Positions 1 through 9,476 are shown, counted from the first letter of the stretch. The stretch is DNA of 64,000 bases from VSJD01 sp964617825 (GCA_964617825.1 CAZTWL010000020.1:1-64000); one strand, 5' to 3'. Translations and numbers: made by a program. The notes: a model not told the origin generated them from the letters alone.

Positions 1-2
1 AC

Positions 3-1778
3 CGCGGTTTTTCGCTGAGCGGTTGCTCGACCACGGGCGAAGTGGTAATGTTGCGCATCAAGGCGACCCCGTCCATGCCGGAGCATTTTTCTCTGGTTTC
101 CACCTCAATGCGCTGGGGCCAAACCATGTATTTCCTGAACGACGTTTTCCGTCCGCTCTGTTCCTGGGTCTCGGCCGGTTACGAGAACTGGTATCCGTTC
201 GACATGAGTTGCAGCGTGGCAATGTATATTAATAGCGGCGGATACGGCACAAAAGCGTTCAGGCCGGAACCGGTTGTGGCCATCAACCGCGCCGTTCCCT
301 TTTCGGCGAAAAACGGCACGGAGACGAATCTGATCGGCGCGCTTTTGCCGCTTACCGGAGATTTGGCCGATACCGGCCTGTCGTATCAAGCGGCGCTCAA
401 TCAGGCCCTGAACGCCATAAACAATACGCCCGGGATGCCGCCGATCAGGCTGTTGATCGCGGATACCAGGACGGATTATGCGACGGCTTATGATGAGCTC
501 GTGGCCATGCGTTCCAATGGCTGCCATATTGTCCTTGGCCCGGAATCCAGCGAGGAATGCCGGATATTGAAGTCCTATGCGAACGAAAACGATGTTGTCC
601 TGATATCGAGCTCATCAACTGCCACGCCGCTCGCAATTGCGGGCGATAATCTCATGCGCATGACTATTGATGATTCCAATCAGGCCCGCGCGCTGGCCGA
701 GATGCTGATCAGCGACGGCATTTCCGATATTGTCATCTTGAGCCGGTCGGATATTTACGGAGAGGGACTGCTCTCCTCCTTGATCCAGGAATACAATGCG
801 CGAGGGGGAACGGTGTTTGCAACGAATTACTGTCCCCGGGTTGCTGAATTAATTCCGGCAACGATCGCGAACTTGGCGTTGCAGGTCGGCGATTGTGTTG
901 CCGCCAGAGGCGCCAGCCGGGTTGCTGTGGTTACCATTCTTTTTGACGAGGGCGTGGATGTGCTCGATCAGGCTATTTACCATCCCGACCTGTATGCCGT
1001 GCGCTGGTATGGTACCGACGGTATGGCCCAAAACCGTTCGCTGGCGGCGAATGCGCTGGCCTCGGCCGTGGCGGGCTATGTAGGCTACACCTGCCCCTCG
1101 TTCGGACGTTTTACCAATGCGCTCTATGGCGCCGTGGAAGCCCGGATCAAGGAGCAACTTGGCGTCCAGGCTGTGACGCGTTATCCCATGTCAAGCTATG
1201 ATGCGCTCTGGCTGGCGGCCTTGGCGCTCAAGGAAACCGGCGGCAACCAGTCGATGGACCAGTTGATTGCCGCCATCCGTTCCGTAGCGGCAGATTATGC
1301 CGGCTGTACCGGGCCGATCGTCTTTAACGAAGCCGATGACCGGGCGACGGGTACCTATGCAATGTTGTCGTATCGGGGCGATGTCGAGGGGTGGGTGGAA
1401 GGCCGGCTTGGTCCGGTTGTAACCGTTAACCAGTCGGAGGAGCCGGGCCCGATAACCAGCGGCGATGAAGTTGCTGTGGATGTCAAGATGACCGTGCCCG
1501 GAAATAGATTGGGAACAGAGGCGGATTGGTGGATGGTAGCTTTGACTCCGGATGGCTGTTGCTATTTAGGCCCCGACTTAAACTGGCATGCGGAGAACGA
1601 TTTTACGAAATGGCGCCCGGCTAACCAGGGCGCGCTTGGCAATTTGGATTCAACGGCAATTTTGCGAATCGCGTCCCTGCCTGCCGGAAATTATACTTTT
1701 TATTTTGGAGTGGATGAACTCAACGGCCAAGTGGATGACAATATCTGGTACGATGCAGTTCGGTTAAGCGTGCGCTGA
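3..1778 (+). CDS. Periplasmic ligand-binding lipoprotein, 5' end cut off by the window
   Basis: The reading frame is open from the window edge, so the start lies outside. Codons at 15-26 read L-S-G-C, a textbook lipobox, so this is very likely a lipoprotein whose mature N terminus is the Cys at 24-26. After about 75 residues of unassigned sequence comes a type 1 periplasmic-binding fold (the LivJ/receptor ligand-binding family): the strand ALLPLTGDLADTG opens it, followed by the alternating alpha/beta pattern and the typical SSYDALWLAALAL segment near the end of the fold. About 100 C-terminal residues (after the PGPITSGD linker) form a separate beta-rich domain with WWMVALTPDG and LPAGNYTFYFGVD. 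Family members bind amino acids or other small ligands; no transporter genes are visible next to it, so the ligand is unknown. The GTG at 42 and ATG at 48 are internal codons. Confidence 0.75.
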   Translation, partial: RGFSLSGCSTTGEVVMLRIKATPSMPEHFSLVSTSMRWGQTMYFLNDVFRPLCSWVSAGYENWYPFDMSCSVAMYINSGGYGTKAFRPEPVVAINRAVPFSAKNGTETNLIGALLPLTGDLADTGLSYQAALNQALNAINNTPGMPPIRLLIADTRTDYATAYDELVAMRSNGCHIVLGPESSEECRILKSYANENDVVLISSSSTATPLAIAGDNLMRMTIDDSNQARALAEMLISDGISDIVILSRSDIYGEGLLSSLIQEYNARGGTVFATNYCPRVAELIPATIANLALQVGDCVAARGASRVAVVTILFDEGVDVLDQAIYHPDLYAVRWYGTDGMAQNRSLAANALASAVAGYVGYTCPSFGRFTNALYGAVEARIKEQLGVQAVTRYPMSSYDALWLAALALKETGGNQSMDQLIAAIRSVAADYAGCTGPIVFNEADDRATGTYAMLSYRGDVEGWVEGRLGPVVTVNQSEEPGPITSGDEVAVDVKMTVPGNRLGTEADWWMVALTPDGCCYLGPDLNWHAENDFTKWRPANQGALGNLDSTAILRIASLPAGNYTFYFGVDELNGQVDDNIWYDAVRLSVR

Positions 1779-1794
1779 AAAACAAAATCGCCTA

Positions 1795-1823
1795 TTGACA
1801 TAATCATAAGGAAGAGTTAACCT
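1795..1823 (+). promoter_or_regulatory. Probable ilv operon promoter
   Basis: A perfect -35 TTGACA (1795-1800) is followed after 17 bp by TAACCT (1818-1823). The predicted start point is about 1830, which is the A of the leader-peptide ATG, so the transcript may be leaderless. Called by eye; the -10 matches consensus at only three of six positions. Confidence 0.55.
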
Positions 1824-1829
1824 CTCCCC

Positions 1830-1937
1830 ATGAGCAATTATTTGGTCAACGTGTTGGTTGTTGTCGGTCTTCTGCGGGCGCTCGTATTGCGCCTGGTTGA
1901 AGGCCGCGCCTTCACGGTGGCCAGCGGTTGCGGATGA
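1830..1937 (+). CDS. Branched-chain leader peptide of the ilvB operon (35 aa)
   Basis: A 35-codon ORF, too short for usual gene callers. Its first 23 codons hold six Val and six Leu, including the control-type run VLVVVGLL near the N terminus and LVLRLV just after. It sits between a promoter and a factor-independent terminator directly upstream of acetolactate synthase. This is the arrangement of ilvB/ilvG leader peptides in other bacteria, where a ribosome stalled at Val/Leu codons for lack of charged tRNA changes RNA folding. The nearest purine-rich stretch (GGAAGAG, 1810-1816) is about 14 nt from the ATG, far for a Shine-Dalgarno site; if transcription starts at 1830 the message is leaderless and that stretch is not transcribed. 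The last codons overlap the 1:2 hairpin and the antiterminator arm. Confidence 0.8.
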   Translation: MSNYLVNVLVVVGLLRALVLRLVEGRAFTVASGCG

Positions 1938-1991
1938 AGTCATCCCGTCCGTTGTCAGGTTGTCCGAAACCCACCGTGAAAAAACGGTGGG
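1899..1991 (+). promoter_or_regulatory. ilv transcription attenuator with mutually exclusive hairpins
   Basis: Three alternative stems can be read directly. GAAGGC (1899-1904) pairs with GCCTTC (1908-1913). TTCACGGTGG (1911-1920) is a perfect 10-bp complement of CCACCGTGAA (1971-1980), the antiterminator. CCCACCGT (1970-1977) pairs with ACGGTGGG (1984-1991), the terminator. The antiterminator uses the same bases as both other stems, so they exclude each other. A ribosome stalled on the Val/Leu codons would cover the first arm and free 1911-1920 to form the antiterminator; a ribosome that reads on would block it and let the terminator fold. Confidence 0.85.
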
Positions 1992-2000
1992 TTTTTTTTT
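1970..2000 (+). terminator. Factor-independent terminator in the ilvB leader
   Basis: An 8-bp GC-rich stem (1970-1977 with 1984-1991) closes a six-base GAAAAA loop and is followed by nine T residues (1992-2000). It lies about 105 bp before ilvB, so it is an attenuator and not the end of a gene. Confidence 0.9.
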
Positions 2001-2103
2001 GTCATCCGCTATAATGCGGGCTTGCGTGTCGCACGAGTAACTGCATCCGCTGGCGGAAAAGCCATAAGTAACCCCGCCATAGCGGGAAAGAGGAGATAAG
2101 AAG

Positions 2104-3834
2104 ATGCGTACAGGAGTGGAATGTTTGATGGATGGCTTAAAGAAAGCCGGCGTGCAGACAATCTTCGGATTGCCCGGCGGCCAAGTGCTGGATATTTTTA
2201 ATGGTCTGTACGATGCCCCGTTTAAATTCATTCTGACCAGGCATGAACAGGGCGCCGCGCATATGGCTGATGGCTATGCCCGGGCTACCGGGCGGGTAGG
2301 GTGCTGCCTGGTGACCTCCGGTCCTGGGGCCACTAATACCGTAACCGGCCTTGGGACGGCCTATATGGATTCGATTCCTCTTGTGTGCATTTCTGGGCAG
2401 GTGCCGACGCATATGATCGGCAACGATGCCTTTCAGGAGGCCGACACCACCGGCATTACGCGTCCGGTGACCAAGCACAATTATCTGGTGCGCAATGTGG
2501 ACGATTTGCCGCGCATTATTGCCGAGGCTTTCTATATCGCGGCCACAGGCAAGCCGGGGCCCGTGTTGATCGATATTCCCAAGGATGTCCAGCGCGCCAG
2601 TACCAAGGCCCAAACGCCCGATACCGTAAGCATTCGCGGCTATAATCCGACAACCGAGGGGCATCCCAAGCAAATCTCCCGGCTGGCGGAGGCGATCAAT
2701 AAATCCAAGAAGCCGTTGCTGTACGTGGGAGGCGGCGCAATTGCCGCCAATGCCTACGAGGAAGTTGCCCAACTTGCGCGCCAGGCCAGGATTCCGGTGA
2801 CCACAACATTGCTCGGGCTGGGTGCTTTTCCTGAGACCGACCCGTTGTCGCTGCGCATGCTCGGTATGCATGGCAGTGTGACGGCTAATTATGCCACGCA
2901 TCATTGTGATTTGCTGGTGTCCATCGGCGCTCGCTTCGATGACCGGGTGACCGGTAAAATCGCCGAGTTCGCGCCGCATGCGAAAATTGCCCATATCGAT
3001 ATCGATCCCTCGGCGATTTCCAAAAGCGTCCCCGTGGATATTCCGGTGGTCGGCGAGGTGAAGCAGGTGCTGAAAGTCCTCATTCCTCAGGTGGAAAAGA
3101 TTGAAAATGAAGAACGTAAGGGCTGGCTGGCGCAAATCCAGGCCTGGAATCAGAAGCATCCTTTTGTGTACGATCAGGATGAGTCGAAATTGATGCCGCA
3201 ATATGTCATCGAGCAGATTTATGCTCTGACCAAAGGCGACGCCATCATCGTGACCGAAGTCGGTCAGCACCAGATGTGGGCGGCCCAGTATTATAAGTAT
3301 ACCCAGCCCCGCACGTTTCTATCGTCGGGCGGACTGGGGACCATGGGGTTCGGACTGCCGGCGGCGATTGGTGCGCAGATCGGCCGGCCGGACAAGGTCG
3401 TGGTGGATATTTCCGGCGACGGCAGCGCCCAGATGAATTTCCAGGAACTTGTCGTTGCGGTGGAGCACCAGTTGCCGATCAAGGTTGTGATTCTAAATAA
3501 CGGTTATCTGGGCATGGTGCGCCAGTGGCAGGAAATGTTCTATAAGAAGCACTATTCGGCCACCTGTCTGGGACAAAGCGGGCGATGTCATAACGAGAAG
3601 ATCAAGGACCGCCCGGAGACCCCTTATCTGCCCGATTTTGTCAAATTGGCCGAGGCGCACGGCGCAATGGGCCTGCGGGCGAAGACGCGTGCGGCCGTGA
3701 TGCCGATGCTGGAGAAGGCCTTTGCCGCCGATGGCCCCGCCGTTGTCGAATGCATGGTTGAGCCGCAGGCCAATGTGTTTCCCATGGTGCCCGCCGGGGC
3801 TTCGCTCACGGAAATGATTCACAGCATGGCTTAG
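2104..3834 (+). CDS. ilvB: Acetolactate synthase large subunit
   Basis: Catalyses the first common step of valine, leucine and isoleucine synthesis, joining pyruvate-derived hydroxyethyl-ThDP to pyruvate or 2-oxobutyrate. The 576 residues have the ThDP-enzyme three-domain order. The catalytic Glu is in RHEQGAAHMADGYARATG (about residue 48). The FAD/central domain follows, and the ThDP-Mg motif runs from GDGS (about 438) to NNGYLGMVRQWQ (about 465). The ATG at 2104 is preceded by AGAGGAGA, and a small CCCGC/GCGGG hairpin (2073-2086) lies just before it. Between FYKKHYSAT and PDFVKLAEAHG there are roughly 20 extra residues (with C-L-G-Q and R-C-H) in the mobile loop region near the active site, longer than in enterobacterial enzymes. 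It is followed by ilvN, as usual; ilvC is absent. Confidence 0.97.
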   Translation: MRTGVECLMDGLKKAGVQTIFGLPGGQVLDIFNGLYDAPFKFILTRHEQGAAHMADGYARATGRVGCCLVTSGPGATNTVTGLGTAYMDSIPLVCISGQVPTHMIGNDAFQEADTTGITRPVTKHNYLVRNVDDLPRIIAEAFYIAATGKPGPVLIDIPKDVQRASTKAQTPDTVSIRGYNPTTEGHPKQISRLAEAINKSKKPLLYVGGGAIAANAYEEVAQLARQARIPVTTTLLGLGAFPETDPLSLRMLGMHGSVTANYATHHCDLLVSIGARFDDRVTGKIAEFAPHAKIAHIDIDPSAISKSVPVDIPVVGEVKQVLKVLIPQVEKIENEERKGWLAQIQAWNQKHPFVYDQDESKLMPQYVIEQIYALTKGDAIIVTEVGQHQMWAAQYYKYTQPRTFLSSGGLGTMGFGLPAAIGAQIGRPDKVVVDISGDGSAQMNFQELVVAVEHQLPIKVVILNNGYLGMVRQWQEMFYKKHYSATCLGQSGRCHNEKIKDRPETPYLPDFVKLAEAHGAMGLRAKTRAAVMPMLEKAFAADGPAVVECMVEPQANVFPMVPAGASLTEMIHSMA

Positions 3835-3933
3835 CAACGCGGAGGGGAGAATGCAGGATTTGGAATTGAATTCGCAATTTATAGCCGTGCAGCGACATTG
3901 TCATGGCTGAACCAAGAACAAGGAAATGGTGTT

Positions 3934-4413
3934 ATGAAACATATTATTTCGGTGCTGGTCGAAAACCAACCGGGTGTGCTGGCCCGGGTTATAGGATTGA
4001 TCTCGGGACGCGGTTATAACATCGATAGTCTCAATGTGGCCCCGACCCAGGACATTACAACATCCCGGATTACGATGACTGTGCCGGGCGACGATCATGT
4101 GCTCGAGCAAGTTACCAAGCAACTTAACAAGCTGGTGGAAGTGATCAAGGTTTTCGACCTGACCAAGGAAAAATATATCGACCGCGAACTAGTCCTGGTG
4201 AAAGTCTGCGCTTCGATAAAAAACCGGTCGGCCTTGATCGAGTTGGCCGCGCTGTTCCATGCCGAGAATGTGTCGGTGCAGAGCAAGACCATGACCATTC
4301 AGATGGCGGGGGCGACAGATGCCGTCGATAATTTTCTGGAACTGATCAAGCCCCACGGCATTGTGGAAGTCTCGCGCACGGGGGTCATTGCCGTTGGCAA
4401 GTCGGATGACTGA
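3934..4413 (+). CDS. ilvN: Acetolactate synthase small (regulatory) subunit
   Basis: 159 residues. The N-terminal ACT domain is clear (HIISVLVENQPGVLARVIGL, then SGRGYNIDSLNVAPTQD), followed by the C-terminal ALS small-subunit domain (ELVLVKVCA to the end). The subunit binds and activates the IlvB catalytic subunit and in studied relatives gives valine feedback inhibition through the ACT domain. I chose the ATG at 3934 because it begins the ACT domain exactly as in relatives and has AAGGAA just upstream; a longer frame from TTG at 3898 adds 12 residues of no recognisable domain. It lies about 100 bp after ilvB and 30 bp before leuA, probably in one transcript. Confidence 0.95.
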   Translation: MKHIISVLVENQPGVLARVIGLISGRGYNIDSLNVAPTQDITTSRITMTVPGDDHVLEQVTKQLNKLVEVIKVFDLTKEKYIDRELVLVKVCASIKNRSALIELAALFHAENVSVQSKTMTIQMAGATDAVDNFLELIKPHGIVEVSRTGVIAVGKSDD

Positions 4414-4443
4414 AAAACCAGGCGGTGGATTTCAAACAAAAAC

Positions 4444-6018
<1,575 letters not shown>

Positions 6019-6060
6019 CATTCACCTCACTCATGTTTTCATGCCCCCCCCCATATAATT

Positions 6061-6933
6061 ATGAACATTAGTCCTTCCACAACGCCCTATGCCGTGCTCG
6101 GTCACCCGATCAGCCATTCGCTTTCACCCCGCATGCAGAATGCAGCCTTTGAGTCCCTGGGCATGGATGCCGTGTACTTGGCGTTCGATGTGCCGCCGGC
6201 GAAGCTTATGCAGACGCTCCCGGCTCTGGGCGACTTGGGATTTGCCGGCATTAATCTGACGGTTCCGCTCAAAGAAGTTGCCTTTCGCGGTTTGACGGAC
6301 CTCGATGAAGCTGCGCGCAATTTGGGCTCGGTTAACACCATCAAAATCGGCGCCGGGAGCTTGAAAGGCTTCAGCACGGACGGAGAAGGATTTTTGCGGG
6401 CCGTGCGCGAAGCGTTTGATCTGTCGATGCGCGGGCTTTCCCTGTTTCTTCTTGGGTGCGGTGGGGCCGGACGGGCTGTAGCCATGGCCTGTGCCGCGGC
6501 CGGCGCCGGGCGTATATTGCTGGCCGATGCCGATCGCGGGCGCCTTTCCGGATTGGAAGCGGCCTTGCGCGCGCTTGGACACGAAACCGCAATTTCCGCG
6601 GTTGGCACTGATCCGGATGCCTGGCGGCGGGCATGCCGTGATGCCGATTTGGTTGTCCATGCCACCCCGATCGGGATGCACGCCGGTGAGCCTTCGGTTC
6701 TTCCCCCGGACGCGTTCCGCAGCGGCCAGCGGGTTTTCGATCTGATCTACATGTTTCCAGAAACCGTTTTGATGCGCACGGCACGCGCGGCGGGCGCCCA
6801 AACGTCCAATGGCTTGGGCATGCTCCTGCACCAGGGTGCGCTTTCCTTTTCCATCTGGACCGGATGCGAAGCGCCCGTTGCGGTTATGCGTCGTGTGCTG
6901 GAGGATGCGGTCTATGGTAAAAAGGCCGTATGA
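6061..6933 (+). CDS. aroE: Shikimate dehydrogenase
   Basis: Reduces 3-dehydroshikimate to shikimate with NADPH. The 290-residue protein has the substrate domain (GHPISHSLSP, about residues 14-23; catalytic Lys about 71 in NLTVPLKE; catalytic Asp about 107 in STDGEGF) and then the Rossmann domain with the glycine loop GCGGAGRAV. The late NGLGMLLHQGALSF segment is typical. It starts 42 bp after leuA; there is no Shine-Dalgarno sequence but a T/A-rich TATAATT stretch directly before the ATG. Together with aroK two genes later it places shikimate steps inside the branched-chain operon. Confidence 0.95.
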   Translation: MNISPSTTPYAVLGHPISHSLSPRMQNAAFESLGMDAVYLAFDVPPAKLMQTLPALGDLGFAGINLTVPLKEVAFRGLTDLDEAARNLGSVNTIKIGAGSLKGFSTDGEGFLRAVREAFDLSMRGLSLFLLGCGGAGRAVAMACAAAGAGRILLADADRGRLSGLEAALRALGHETAISAVGTDPDAWRRACRDADLVVHATPIGMHAGEPSVLPPDAFRSGQRVFDLIYMFPETVLMRTARAAGAQTSNGLGMLLHQGALSFSIWTGCEAPVAVMRRVLEDAVYGKKAV

Positions 6934-6997
6934 ACGATGCAAAATGGTTCGCGGCGATCGGTTCCTGTCCGCTTGGTTCTTGTTCTGATTTTTATTT

Positions 6998-7825
6998 ATG
7001 AATTTCTATCTTCCATTATGGACTGACATCTATTTGACCATGCTCTCCATTCTTTGGGGAGCATGCATCGGCAGTTTTGCCAATGTTTGCATCTACCGCA
7101 TCCCGCGCGGCATTTCCGTCGTGACTCCGCGTTCCCGATGTCCGCATTGCGAACACGCCATAGCCTGGTATGATAATTTGCCGCTTTTCAGTTATTTTAT
7201 TCTGGGAATGAAGTGCCGTCATTGCGGCCAACGCATCGCATCCCGCTATTTCCTGGTCGAATTGTTGACGGCTATTGTTTTCCTGCTCATCTGGCTTAAA
7301 TTCGGCTTTGATGTGCGTACGCCGGTCTACTGGCTGATGTCCACCGGGCTGATTATCGGCACCTTCATCGATTTCGAGTTCATGATTCTGCCGGACCGCC
7401 TGACCGTGGGGGGAATGATTGCAGGACCGATCCTGAGCCTGATGGCGCCTTCGTTGCAGGGACAAACGACCGCGTATGCCGGTTTCTGCGCGTCGGTCAG
7501 CGGCCTGGCGGTCGGGACAATTTTTCTCTGGCTTGTGGCAACCCTGGGGACACTGGCCTTTCGCAAGGAGGCCATGGGCATGGGTGACGTTAAACTCCTG
7601 GGGGCCCTCGGTGCATTCCTGGGATGGAAAGCCGTGTTATTTATTATTATGGGGGCATCGCTGGCGGGGGCGGTGGTCGGAGTCTCGCTTGTCATATCGC
7701 GACGTAAAACCATGGCCAGCAAAATTCCCTTTGGCCCCTACATTGCCTTGGCTGCCATCGTCTGGGTATTGTGGGGTACAGGCTGGTGGACCGCCTACGC
7801 GGCCTGGCTGAACCAAGGAATGTAA
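6998..7825 (+). CDS. Type IV prepilin peptidase / N-methyltransferase
   Basis: Inner-membrane aspartic protease that cleaves and N-methylates type IV pilin and type II secretion pseudopilin precursors. The 275 residues show the full-length architecture: N-terminal GSFANVCIYRIPR, a cytoplasmic zinc-binding loop with two CxxC pairs (CPHC at about 48-51 and CRHC at about 73-76), then several membrane helices. The two catalytic Asp residues are seen at about 125 (FIDFE) and 197 (GMGDVKLLGALGAFLG). No pilin or secretion genes are in the window. It sits between aroE (64 bp) and aroK (13 bp), the latter spacing suggesting co-transcription. Confidence 0.95.
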   Translation: MNFYLPLWTDIYLTMLSILWGACIGSFANVCIYRIPRGISVVTPRSRCPHCEHAIAWYDNLPLFSYFILGMKCRHCGQRIASRYFLVELLTAIVFLLIWLKFGFDVRTPVYWLMSTGLIIGTFIDFEFMILPDRLTVGGMIAGPILSLMAPSLQGQTTAYAGFCASVSGLAVGTIFLWLVATLGTLAFRKEAMGMGDVKLLGALGAFLGWKAVLFIIMGASLAGAVVGVSLVISRRKTMASKIPFGPYIALAAIVWVLWGTGWWTAYAAWLNQGM

Positions 7826-7838
7826 ATCGAAAGTTACC

Positions 7839-8399
7839 GTGAATAGCGCTTGTAACATTATTCTCGTTGGCTTTATGGGGACCGGCAAAACGACAATTGG
7901 GCGCGCGCTTGCCGGTCGCCTGCAGCGCGATTTTGTGGACATGGATCTTGTACTGGAATCGCTTGCCGGCAAACCGATCCCGCGTATTTTCGCCGAGGAC
8001 GGTGAGCCGGTATTTCGCCGCATGGAGCGGGATCTGGTTGTCGAGTTAGCGCGCCGGAGCGACCTGGTAATTGCAGCGGGCGGCGGCGTTGTGATCAATC
8101 CGGAGAATATCCGCAGTTTCAGCGCCACGGGCCAGGTGATCTGTCTGAAGGCCGCGCCTGACGAAATTCTTCGCCGTGTATCCGGTTCCAGCCAGCGCCC
8201 TTTGCTGGAAGAAGGTGACAAAGCCGAGCGCATTCGCAGTCTGCTTAAGCAGCGCCAGCCGCTTTACGATGCCATTGCCGTTCAGGTGGACACTACCGGG
8301 AAAACCACGGATGAAGTTGTTGCCTGTGCTTTGGAGAAAATTCCAGGTTTTAAACTTCAAATTCCAAGCAAACAAAAAACGAGTAAAAAGGGAATATAG
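7839..8399 (+). CDS. aroK: Shikimate kinase
   Basis: Phosphorylates shikimate at O3 with ATP. The N-terminal P-loop GFMGTGKTT is followed by the substrate motif FVDMD, then FRRMERD and the GGGVV loop, the lid RPLL and the terminal adenine-loop region. The start is a GTG at 7839, 13 bp after the prepilin peptidase. The last ~15 residues (from about KLQIPSK) are Lys/Ser-rich and unlike the family; they are encoded inside the inverted repeat at 8353-8447, so the element has apparently replaced or lengthened the natural C terminus. Confidence 0.93.
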   Translation: MNSACNIILVGFMGTGKTTIGRALAGRLQRDFVDMDLVLESLAGKPIPRIFAEDGEPVFRRMERDLVVELARRSDLVIAAGGGVVINPENIRSFSATGQVICLKAAPDEILRRVSGSSQRPLLEEGDKAERIRSLLKQRQPLYDAIAVQVDTTGKTTDEVVACALEKIPGFKLQIPSKQKTSKKGI

Positions 8400-8447
8400 C
8401 CGGTTTTCGTTTTTATTTGTATCGGCCGCTGCTTGGAATTTAAAGTT
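8353..8447. repeat. Inverted-repeat element over the end of aroK
   Basis: A 17-bp arm (8353-8369) is matched by its reverse complement at 8431-8447 with one mismatch. Further in, an A/C-rich stretch (8371-8382) partly pairs with a T/G-rich stretch (8408-8421), so the 95-bp segment could fold as one long interrupted hairpin. The aroK stop codon (8397-8399) lies in its centre. There is no transposase; it resembles a small palindromic intergenic repeat or miniature element, and could also end or protect the transcript. Confidence 0.6.
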
Positions 8448-8467
8448 CCCTTTTGCTTTTGGAGTTT

Positions 8468-9418
8468 ATGCCGTTATCGTCTTTTATCCGCGAGGAAGCG
8501 TGCCGTCTTGGTTTTGCCGCCGTGGGCATCGCTGCGGTTGGTCCCTGTCAAACGTTGGAGCGTTTTAATGCCTGGTTGAACAAGGGGTACGCGGATGGCA
8601 TGCCTTATCTGGCGAAACATGCCGGACTGCGCGCCGATCCCCGCCTGATCATGCCGGACGCCCGCTCCATGATTGTCGTTGCAGCGCGTTATCCATCCGG
8701 CACAACCATCCGGCCCTTTTCGAATTATACGCGTGGACGCGATTACCACGATGTTTTGCGCGGCAAGCTGAAGCAATTAGTGAAGGGACTTGAATCGCAA
8801 AGCTCGGCTCCGGTGCGTACGCGCGTCTGCGTGGATTCGGCGCCAATCTTAGAACGGGAATGGGCCGTACGCGCCGGTCTGGGCTGGATTGGCAAGCAAG
8901 GCAGCCTGGTGAACCCGCGCTGGGGCTGTACGCTGTTCCTGGGCGAGTTGCTGGTCAACATGGAATTGAAGCCATCCTTGCCGGCATCGGGAACATGCGG
9001 CGCATGCCATCGGTGTATCGAAGCCTGTCCAACCGGCGCCATTCAAGCGGACGGGTTCGTGGATGCTCGGCGTTGCCTTGCTTATCTGACGATCGAACAT
9101 CAAGGTGCGATTCCGGATGACCTGTGTCCTTTTATCGGTCCAGCGCTCTTTGGCTGCGATCGCTGCACGTCTGTGTGTCCTCGCAACAGGGTGGGGGCGG
9201 ATGCCGTTATGCAGGCATTCGATCCGGACGATAGAACCATGCCCTCGGCCGAACAATGCCTGCGGATGGGGGAGGCTGAGTTCAAGCAATGCTTCTCGGG
9301 CACTGCGGTTTATCGGTCCGGTCTCGCGCGGCTTAAGCGCAACGCAGCCATTGCCGTCGCCAATCGCAGGAAGGCGGTTGACAATTTGTCCAAGGCGCGC
9401 ATGTCATCCCGAGCATAG
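8468..9418 (+). CDS. queG: Epoxyqueuosine reductase
   Basis: Cobalamin- and iron-sulfur-dependent enzyme that reduces epoxyqueuosine to queuosine in tRNA. Recognised by the N-terminal domain (RLGFAAVGIA), the catalytic Asp segment VDSAPILEREWA, GLGWIGKQG, and two ferredoxin-type cluster motifs (CGACHRCIEACPTGA and CDRCTSVCP). The 316-residue length is slightly short of the Escherichia coli protein. I start at ATG 8468, preceded by GGAG; a TTG at 8453 would add five residues. The final residues fall inside the palindromic element at 9402-9476. It ends the ilv/aro run and faces the ROK gene. Confidence 0.93.
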   Translation: MPLSSFIREEACRLGFAAVGIAAVGPCQTLERFNAWLNKGYADGMPYLAKHAGLRADPRLIMPDARSMIVVAARYPSGTTIRPFSNYTRGRDYHDVLRGKLKQLVKGLESQSSAPVRTRVCVDSAPILEREWAVRAGLGWIGKQGSLVNPRWGCTLFLGELLVNMELKPSLPASGTCGACHRCIEACPTGAIQADGFVDARRCLAYLTIEHQGAIPDDLCPFIGPALFGCDRCTSVCPRNRVGADAVMQAFDPDDRTMPSAEQCLRMGEAEFKQCFSGTAVYRSGLARLKRNAAIAVANRRKAVDNLSKARMSSRA

Positions 9419-9476
9419 CCGGTGTGGAATTGCTCGGAATCCAAACGGGCGATTTATCGCTTTGCTCTGGATGACA
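9402..9476. repeat. Compound palindromic element at the end of queG
   Basis: Outer arms TGTCATCC (9402-9409) and GGATGACA (9469-9476) enclose two smaller hairpins: CCGAGCA (9409-9415) with TGCTCGG (9431-9437), and GCGA with TCGC around a TTTA loop (about 9449-9460). The result is a three-way-junction-like fold. The queG stop (9416-9418) lies inside. The outer sequence resembles TGTCATCCCGAGC-type palindromes that recur in many bacterial genomes. It may also serve as a bidirectional end for queG and the facing ROK gene. Confidence 0.55.

Noticed and set aside
2010..2015. Perfect TATAAT between the attenuator terminator and ilvB
   Set aside because: No -35 element lies 16-18 bp upstream; the bases there belong to the terminator. 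A weak internal promoter cannot be excluded but is not supported.
2137..3270. 377-codon open frame opposite ilvB
   Set aside because: It lies wholly within a clear enzyme gene and its translation has no domain; it is a shadow of the GC-rich coding strand.
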